From Cololabis saira (lineage: Eukaryota > Chordata > Actinopteri > Beloniformes > Belonidae), in NCBI RefSeq assembly GCF_033807715.1, contig NC_084596.1, positions 34,362,379 to 34,426,378 on the forward strand: a stretch of DNA of 64,000 nt. Direction: 5' to 3'. This document shows, piece after piece, positions 1 through 10,100 of the stretch. Under the pieces are notes generated by a model. It searched no databases, was not told where the DNA came from, and saw nothing but the letters and a program-made list of their open reading frames with translations. Numbering within the stretch: the stretch's first letter is position 1; the number at the start of each line of letters is the position of its first letter. A program made the position numbers and the translations under genes.

Positions 1-249
1 TTCATTTTCTCTTAATCCGTCGGTCTGAAAATTTCCATTTTGGTGTCAGAATGTTCAGAAGGTTTGTGGCTTTTGAAAAATGTGTCCCATATTTACTTAG
101 GTTACTATGGGGTGAAGGAATTGGTAATCTGTGCTCACGTTCACTTTTTCCATAGGACTCAATAGACTCAGGACCTGCTGTCTCCTAAAGGGGCGGGGCA
201 GTGGGGAAACCCATGTGACACAGATACAGGAAACACAACCGTAGTGGGG
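1..249. repeat. Dispersed repeat, copy 1 (inverted copy at 49096-49341)
   Basis: The first 249 bases match the reverse complement of 49096-49341 with scattered mismatches over the full length, including the blocks TCGGTCTGAAAATT, CACAGATACAGGAAACACAA and CCGTAGTGGG. The family is unidentified. It continues off the left edge of the window or begins there. Confidence 0.8.
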
Positions 250-633
250 GATAGAGTTTATAAAACGTCTCTGCCTACACTAGATCATAAGCTACTGCTA
301 ATAAAGCATCATGTGCTTGACCTGACGTTACATCATGACTGAGGATGCTAATGGCAGTACCGTATTGTGATTTTGGTCATGTGATAAAGGCAGCAGACGG
401 CCGTGTGGGACGTGGGCCAGTCTTGCATCCATGAGCTTCAGCGTGCAGACCCGATGTTCCTTTCACTGACTTTAGCATGTCAAGTAAAATGTTTATTACA
501 GATTTAACTCAAACATCTGAACCTCAAGATGTTTTACGCTCCAAATAAACTTGTGGGCAGTGCTACAAATAATTCTTCAGCGATATAGACACAAATAGGA
601 AATTGAAGGATAGAGTTTAAGACACACACCTGT

Positions 634-639
634 TTTATT
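634..639 (-). promoter_or_regulatory. Candidate cdyl polyadenylation signal AATAAA
   Basis: Minus-strand AATAAA about 530 nt downstream of the cdyl stop codon. A second AATAAA on the same strand is at 492-497. No coding sequence is seen from 1 to 1169, so this stretch is read as 3'UTR and flank. Confidence 0.45.
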
Positions 640-1169
640 TACAGATTTTTTTTTCTTTTTTATACAAAAGAATATCTCTTAAAGTTGTTCACATTCAGCT
701 TTGATTAAATAATGAAGTCAGATTGGAGTCCAGAATGTTTTACAAGAGTACTTTCATCACCAGCCTTCCAGCGTTCAGGTGTTCAACCTGCAGGGGGCGC
801 TACAGGAACTCAGTTCATCTCAGTTCAGCACAGGACTGCTCCGTCTCTCAATGTACCATTCCAAAGTGTTGTTCTGACCCAGTATGAAATGGGCATGTGC
901 AGAACTTCGGAGGCTCTTCACCGTCACATCTGTCCATTAAGCAGCTCAGGAAACACAAACCCATAAGGATCCAGGAGGGAAACCTGAGGGACCCCTGACC
1001 AGTAGCATCTAGTTGTTTCTGAGCCTAAAAGTCCAAGGTGTGTCTACGTCGTGGACAGATACACCTGAGGTCACAGACCAGGCCTGGAAAGGTTTTTAAA
1101 CCAGCACCGTGTTGGAATTTTAAGTTCTTAAAAGAGGAGCTGATCAGTGATCCAGATTTGGTCCTGGTT

Positions 1170-4100
1170 CTAGCAGAGCTCAGTTCTCCTCTGCAGGTAC
1201 TGAAGGATGGAGTCAGTCCCCTGCGAAGACCCCAACACCCTCTTCAGGGCTTCACACTCGCGCTCGTTGACCTGCTCCAGAGCACTGCGGCTGGTGTTCC
1301 TCATCAGGGCTTTGGACTCCAGCAAAACCTGCAGGAAAGGAAGTGGACCCAGAATTTATGAGTTAAGTAAAATGCAGATATTTCAGCCAATCACGGTTTA
1401 GGTTTACATTAGAGGTGGGTATAATTCATCGATGTGTCGATGCATCACGTGACGATTTGGAATCAATTAAAAAAAAAAAAAAAAGATTTTTTTTTTTTTT
1501 TTTAAGTTATCCTATCCAGATTCCAGACTGAATAAACTGCTGAATCATTTCATTTTCAAGAATGCACATTTCTTATTGTTCACTTGAAATATGGCAGATA
1601 TGTTTACACTAAATACGTTTGATGGAAGTACATATCTTGTTTACTTGAATTAATGAACTCATTAAGTCCAGGGCTTGACCGTTTTCAGTGTTTTCCGCCA
1701 ATAGAGGGGGCTCTCATGCAAGTGCAGCTTTCCCTGGTCAAAGTTAAGTAAGTCAAAGAGCAAATGTTTACATAGTCATAAAATAAATTATTTTGTGTCT
1801 TTGAAAAATACATGTCAAATGTTCAAAAAACCTTGTTATTTACTTAATGAGTGTTGTTAGAGGAACTGAGTTAATTGATTGGCTATTTATTTACAAACGT
1901 AGCCACAGATGACAAAATCAATCTTGTATGGAAAAAAGCATTAAAAATCACAATAATCGAAGAATCGTGGCACCAATAATCGAATCGACAATCGTTATAA
2001 TCAAAGAATCGAAGCTCCAATAATCTAAATCGAATCGTGAGGTACCCTTGTTTGCACACCCCTAGTTTACATTTATCCGATAAGTTTCAGAATGTTCATG
2101 TAAATGAACATATGAGAGTTGGTTCTGGTGTTCCACCAGGGTTCTGGACTGGGACCACTTCTGTTCTTGGTACATGGGTCCACCAGAGATTATTACACAT
2201 GTTTTTGTCTTTATGCTGATGACATCCAGCTGTATTTATGAAGACTCAAAATTGTATTACTTAAAGCCCAAAACGGCTTAGCTCCGCGTTATCTGCAAGA
2301 CCTGATAGTAGTTTATGTTCCTAACAGAGTTCTCCGTTCTCAGAGTGCAGGTTTACTCGTAGTTCCTAGAGTATCCAAATGTAGATTTGGAGGCATCATT
2401 ACTATGGAACCAACGTCCAATCTGAGTTAAGGAGGCTGACACCACCTCCACCTTTAAAACTAAACTTAAAACCTTTCTGTTTAATAAAGCCTCTAGTTAG
2501 TGTTTAGTAAACCTCTAGTTGGTGTTAGTAAACCTGTAGTTAGTGTAAACTCTAGCGTGTTAGAGTCAGTAGTCATAGCTGCAGCTAGAACAAGACTATA
2601 ATAGTTAGTCTCAAACATAGCTTTGTGATATGCTGCTATAGGCCTCTGCTGCAGGGGGGCACTGACATGATCCACTGGGCGGTGCCTCTCACCCCTCCTT
2701 TTCTTCTCTTCCATTTATTAATTATAAGTATCTCTTAGCCATCACTGTTGTCCATCGTTCTTGTAGTGTGTTGTGCTGGTCTGCCCCCTCTCCTCTCTGT
2801 TCTTCATTCTCTCAGTCTGTTTTCTCTTTTCCTGCTCTTCCCAGCTGGCCTCCGGCAGGAGGGTCGCCCTTTATGATCCAGGTTTCTTCCCTCCTAAAGG
2901 GGACTTTTCTTTAATACTGTTTGGCTTAAGGTTTTTCTCCCACTGGGAGAGTTTTTTAGCTGCCACTGTTTATGTTGTGTTTATATAATAATTGCCCGGG
3001 GTCATGTTCTGGTATCTGGAAAGATCCTAGAGACAACTTCTGTTGGAATAGACGCTATTTAAATAAAATACAATTGAACTCATGAGACTCCAGATTTACA
3101 GAAGCTGCAGGCTGCTCTCAGAGATGTCAAAGTCTGGCTGACCGCTCGTTTTCTATTTTTAAATTTAAGTAAAACTCAAAGTCATTGTTTTGGCCCAAAC
3201 GATTACAGTGATTTATTACTCTGGAGGCCTTAGCTTCTAGTTCTACTTTGAGGAACCTTGCAGTCATATCTGATCAGGATTTGTTGTTCAAGTCAGACAT
3301 CAAACTGGTCTAGGGGGGCTTACCCGGTACCTTCATCCAAGAAGAATCAAGAACGTCCTTTCTCAAACTGAAAAAAGTGATCTAAACATCTGTTGCATTC
3401 AACCTCGACTACAGTCAGATGTACAGATCTCTGACTGGTACCTCCTAAAGACGGTGAGAGCTCCTAAGCAGCACCTCTTGGAGACGGTAGGTGCTTGTAC
3501 ACTAGCGTTCTGTAACATTCAAATAAAAGTGGGCCACCAATTTTACATCACCGGCCCTTACATGCTGGACCAAACAACCCTGCGAACGTGCATCCTGCCA
3601 TACACCAAACAGGCATCCTGGACAGAGAGTACTTCTCAACATCGTGTGTGAAACGCGATGTGTGTTTTTGGTCCATTTTTTAGTAATCAGATACCTGGCT
3701 CTGGGTAACGACTAATACGACTACTAATTCCATTAACAGTAGCCGATGTAGCACTAATGCCAGGCAGCTGATTCAGTCTTTCAACCCATGAACCTCCATT
3801 TCTCCAGCTGCATGGCCCCTTTAACCTCCTGAACTGCACTTGAAAGCCTCTATAACAGCATTAAAATGCTGTCTTATCTGCACCTACTTTGTGATCTGCT
3901 ATGTTACTGGAGCTTGATTTTATTCCTCTGTTGTAAGTTGCTTCTGATAAAAGCACCCCCTAAGTGTGATGCATAGCTGTAAATGCTCAGAGATCCTGAT
4001 AGCAATGTTTCTGACAGGATCAGTAGGTGACACACAACTCTATATTTCAGTGTCACCACATGACTACAGTCCCTTACTCTCATTGAGTAACTGTATTCAT

Positions 4101-7100
4101 CAAATCAATGAGTGGATGTGCCAGAATTCTCTGCAGCTAAATGCTAAAAGACAAAGGTGATCATTTTTGGCCCTAAAAATGAAAGCGTTCATCATGGCTC
4201 ATTGACAGCTACAAATCAAGCCAGAAATCTTGGTGTAATTATTGACTCAGAGCTGAACTTCAACAGCCATCTAAAGTTTATCACTAAATCTGCCTATTAC
4301 CACCTAAAAAACATTGCTAGAATTAAGGGGTTCCTGTCTAAACAAGACATGGAAAAACGTATTTTCAGTAGGTTGGATTATTGCAATGGCATCTTTACAG
4401 GCCTTTACAAGAATCTATCAGCCAGCTGCAGCTGATCCAGAACGCCGCCAGAGTCCTTACAAACTTGTCTGTCTATGGTCCAGGAAACTGGACCATATTA
4501 CACCGGTCATGAAATCACTACACTGGCTTCCAGTGAGTCAAAGGATAGAGTTTAAAATCTTACTGCTGGTCTACAAAGCACTGAATTGTCCTGGACCAGA
4601 ATCCATGCTGGATCTGTTAGTTCCCTATGAAGCTCCCAGACGCCTGAGGTTGCCTCTTTTCTTATCATTTTATTTGTTATTTACTGTTTAATTGTGTCTT
4701 GCTGCTTTTAATGTTGATGTAAAGCACTTTGAATTACCTTGTGTTGAAATGTGCTATACAAATAAACTTGCCTTGGGTACTAGCATCAGAATCAGAACAG
4801 CTCTCCTCTCTCTTGTTGGTACCAGAGTCATTGTTCCATACTTGGTTCTCAGTCTACAGGCTTACAGGACTGTCTCAGAAAATTAGAATATTGTGATAAA
4901 GTCCTTTATTTTCTGTAATGCAAAAATGTCATTAATTCTGGATTCATTACAAATCAACTGAAATATTGCAAGCCTTTTATTATTTTAATATTGCTGATCA
5001 TGGTTTACAGCTTAAGAAAACTCAAATATCCTATCCCAAAAAATTAGAATATTCTGGGAATCTTAATCTTAAACTGTAAGCCATAATCAACAATATTAAA
5101 ATAATAAACGGCTTGCAATATTTCAGTTGATTTGTAATGAATCCAGAATGTATGACTTTGTAATTGCATTACAGAAAATAAAGAACTTTATCACAATATT
5201 CCAATTTTCTGAGACAGTCCTGTACTTCTGAATTTCAGAGTATCCAGGTCCACAATGGGGGCAGAACCTTTGTCATGTGGAACCAGTGGCTGGTTCAGGC
5301 ATGAAACATTATCACCCTCTCAGCTTTTAACCCTACAATGATGATCTCCCTGATTTATTTTTGATATCACATATTTGCTTTTATTTTTCTCAAATAAATT
5401 TTCAGTTGCTCTACTTTATCTTATTTGTGTACGTGTGTGTGAGACACCCACCTGGGGGTCGACCGCCACCAGTTCTTTGATCCGCTGCATCACTTCCTGG
5501 GTGAAGGTTCCAGGCCACATAACCTGAGACACCAGACCTTTAGAACACGCTTCCTGAGCCGTCAGCTTCCTGCCGCTCAGCAGCAGCTCGTTAGCCTGAA
5601 GGATGGAGGGAAGAGGAAGTCAGAGACTGTACCAGAGGAACAGGACACGCCCCCTGTGATGTCACCCACAGGTTACTGAAGTCTCTTCCAATGATTCCAT
5701 ATCGCTTTATATGATTATGTCCACGCAGAGCTGCAGCAAACAGAGACTGAGGCTTAAGAAAGTAACGATGGAAGAAAAAAACGGGATAGTGACTGTTGAA
5801 GTTTAGCTCAACATTGGATCAATAGCGACAAGGGCTGAACGATTAATTGCATTTGCGATAATATCGCGATGTGATAAAACGAGATTTTCTAACCGCAAAG
5901 GCTGTGATCTGGTCATGTGATCTGGTCATGTAATGTGCGAGTGAGCAGAGCGGGAAGAGCAGAGCCGGCAGGGAAAAAAAGTCAACAGTAACCTAAATCT
6001 ACCATGGCCTCAGTGTTAGGGCTCGTAACCATGGCTACCATGGCCTCAATGTTAGGGCTCGTAACCATGGCTACCATGGCCTCAGTGTTAGGGCTCGGCC
6101 GGGCGGGGCATTCCTCCGAGAGCGGGCTGCGGAGGAAATACATGAGTGCGGAGTCTGCGTGGCGAGGAGCTGCGCGCGGCGACGAGCACGAGCCGGGCGC
6201 GCGTCGGCGGACAGTGAGTCGCGCTCTGAGCCACAGCTGCAGCTCATCAGGAGGAGAGGTTAAAGAGCAGCTGCCAGTTGTTCATTGCTGGTTCGTTTTG
6301 TTAACTCTGAGCTTTGTTGGTTTGTTTGTTTGCTGGTGTTTTTTTTTTTTCTCCCTGTGATTTTTGAGTTACTTGTGAAGAAGTTCTGACTTCCCTGTGA
6401 GGAAGGTTTGTTGTTCCCTGTGGGAGTTTTTTTTTGTGTTTTTCTATTAAACTATGGCTCGTTTTGGCTAAAGTTTAACCCGGTTTGGTGTCTTGCGATT
6501 GGGTTCAGAGAGAACGACCCATAACACTCGTGTGTACAGATGTGTGTAGACGTTAAAGAGGTAAAGCCACAGATTTGTTTTCTTTATTGTTGTAATCTGT
6601 GCTTTAAATACAGCTGACATTGTTTATTATAAAACAGACTGATTTATTGCTTGTGTAGTTGAAAAATACATGAGAACAGGACCTTGAAAAAATAATCGCA
6701 TATTAAATCGCAATCGCAATATTGAGGGAAAAAAAATCGCAATTAGATTATTTTCAAAAATCGTTCAGCCGTACTAGCAACTGAGAACAAAGAAAGAGGT
6801 TGCACACATCCAATATCTCAACAGGTGCTGGTCTCAAAACATAGATGCAGGAAAAAACAAGAGAGGAGACCGCACACTTTTGCTCCCTAGTGCAAAACTA
6901 GGTCTTAAATTCACCATCATAATATCATTTTGGAATAAGTGCATGCACTTTTCTCAGTGCTGAGTCATGCAAAGAGCTGGACAAATCATCTAACTCATTC
7001 TGATGAGCAATTAGGTTTACTAAAGCAAGAAGCAAAACTGGAGGTTGAACCCATGGATAAGTATGTATGAGTATGGTTGAGGAGTACAGAAGATAAGGAG

Positions 7101-10100
7101 CGTAAGTGTTCAGCTAAGCTCAGTCGTGGAAGGTGGACCCACCGAGGCAAGGCCCATGATGCGCGGGAATGTGAAGGACGAGCATGCGTCAGGAGTCTGG
7201 CCGCAGGATGTGTATGGCGTCTGGAACCACGCCTTCTCATTGGCCCACACTACATCACAGAGTGGCAGGAGGGCGGCCCCCAGGCCCACTGCTGGTCCAT
7301 TAACCGCCACTACAATGGGCTTCCTGAACTGGATGAAGGTGTTAACAAAGGTCCTGAGGAGGAGACCAAGTTGAGAGGACCCAATAAACAATGACATCAT
7401 GCAGCGCTGCTGTGTGTGCATCGGAGGACTCACCTGATGGTCTCCGCCATCTTGATGCTCTCCTTCTTCCTGTCGTCTGTCAGCCGTCTGATGAAATACA
7501 GGAAGTCAAGGCCACAGCAGAAGACATTGCCAACGGCACCCAGTAACACCAGTTTACTGTCATCTGATGCTGCCGTTGCCATGGCGCTCTGGATCTCCTT
7601 CATCACCTGACAAAGAATACAGAGTATCAGTGGTTAGGTGTCTGAGTCACGCACAAACATTCAACATAGAGTAGGGCAACTTGCAGTTTCCATAATGACC
7701 AAGGGAGACTGGATTCAGACCTGCAGTTCCTTTACCGACCACTAGAAACAGATCCAGACCTACAGGTGTCTACTGACCACTAGCGTCTGGATCTAATCAC
7801 TTCCATTGGCCTCCATGTTAAAATGTCCAGCTTTAAAACAGAAATAAACATATTTACCATCTGAATAAAAAAAAAAGTCTCCAGATAAGATTTCACATCC
7901 ATGAATTAGGGTTGTGGATTTTAGATTGACAGCTGGCATAGCTAATGGTTTTACTGGTATCACTTCAGCTTCTTACCACTGTTCTGACTTCTGATAAAGG
8001 TGTACTGTATTTTCAGCACTATAAGGCACATAAGATCCTTAATTTTTTTCCTCAAAAATCAGCCTTGTTTATGAATTTTGTTGTTCTTACTGACCTCGAA
8101 TCAATTTTATGTGGTACACAACGCTCAAAAATCTGTCAAAATGTTTTAGTGAGACTTTGGTAGCAATGAAGCCGCTCCGCTGGATTGACTGATTGTTGGA
8201 CTGTTCAGGTGACATTGTATTAAAGTCAGTCCTCGGTTGGATATGGGTGGCAACATCAGAAAGCGTTAGATCATTAATTATGTAGTGCTAGGAAGCCACC
8301 ACCATCCAACAGCTAGTCAACGTTACCTTACTGTAATTAGTCCTCAAGCCAACGTTGGGTTTTTAGAGTAAACCCAAATCAAATCTGTATCACAATCCAA
8401 TTATAATCAAATGTTGGAATACAACGTTGTTCCAACCTCACACTAATGGCGCTTATCCACTAGTACCTACTCAGCGCGCCCCAACTCGGGACGCCTCGTC
8501 ACGCCTCCACCCGCTTTGTCCTCGTTTGTTTTTCGACACCCAGGTGAGAAGTGGGCGGGTTGGGGTGAAGCTGCTGTGACGTACTCGATTGCGCAACCCC
8601 TTTGTTTGTGTCGGTGTTGATGAGAAATCAGATGGAGCCGCGAGCGGCTGAGAAGTGACTGAGCGGCTGGTGGATCTGATCGTTCCTTATTGCTCGTCTA
8701 CATCCCTTTTTAATTATCTCGTCAGCCACCAGGTTTATGAACATCTGCACCTCAGAGTTGGATCACGTTTGCGCTGTATAATAAAATCGCTGCGAGCCGG
8801 GAGTCGTTCTCGCGCTGACTCCCCGCTTCCTGATTCAAACGTCTGACGGCCCCGCCCCCCGACCAATCGATGGTGTGGAGGGTGGTGACGTCAGATACAG
8901 GGCCGACTCGGCACGCTTAGAACCTCGGCAGAATAGGTACGAAAAAAGTACCTACTTGGCCAGCCTTTACCCGTCTCAGCCCGTGGTGGAGAAGCGCAAG
9001 ATGGGGGCGTGGCCAGTAGAAGCGCGCAGAGTAGGTACTCGCCCGTAGTACGACTCTTACCTCCGCCACTTTTTATTTGTGGATTGTTGGAAGATGAATG
9101 ATTTTAAATGTGAGTGTATTTTTCTGTATTTAGTTACAACTGAACGATATTCTAAGTTATTATCAATGAGATGAATAAAGTTCGACTTACGAGACTGTTT
9201 TGTTTTGGTTTATATATGTTTTATCATGCGCCTTATAACCGGGTGCGCCTAATGGTCCACAAAATACGGTACTAGATCATTCTTATTTGAGAGGAAATAC
9301 ATGTTGTGTTATTGCAGTGACTGGTTGTGGGTCAGTCTGGAAGGGTCTGAAGATGAAAATTAGCTGAGGGCAGTCAGCTGGTGCTAGCTGAGTGTTGGAT
9401 ATATGCAGAGTTAATTTTTGATGTTGCCACCAAAATAGTATTTGAGAAGGGGAGTCCATGTTGCAAACGCTGGCCAGCAGGTCTGCAACCAACCAGGTCA
9501 TGCATAAAGAGATGTGAGGTGGCCACATCTGCCTTCTGAGAAAAAAACAAACATTTTCTTGCATTGAAACAGTATTTCTATGCAATTATGAACTTGATCT
9601 TCCATTGCAACCCTCTGCCACCACAACGAGGTAGTGGCTCTATACCACGATCCACACATCAGGTTAATCCACCTGAAGAAAAATAACAATGTGGGTTCAT
9701 CAAGAACCAAACATCAGACGTCTACCATCCATCATTTTCTATACCCGTTGAATCCTGTGAGGGTCATGGGAGTCTGCCAGGTGCCCATCCCAGCTCCTTA
9801 AAGATGCGAGGCAGGGGTTCACCCTGGACAGTTCCCCAATTCTATCACAGGGTCACATATGCAGACAAACAACCAGACACACTCACACCTACGGGCAATT
9901 TAGAATAATCAATTAACCTACTACGCATGTTTTTGGACGGAGTACCCGGAGGGAACCCACACAAGCACGGGGAGAACATACATGACTCCCACCAGGCTCG
10001 GGAGTCAAACCAGGGACCTTCCTGCTGCGAGGCAACAGTGTTGCCACCGATACGAGGCATGGTTGCAGTGCTGGGAGATGATGTTTTAAAGATGGAGACT

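Noticed and set aside
6004..6360. 118-codon frame with repeated MASVLGLVTMAT
   Set aside because: Encoded by a tandem repeat inside a non-autonomous transposon; the hydrophobic end comes from a T-rich tract.
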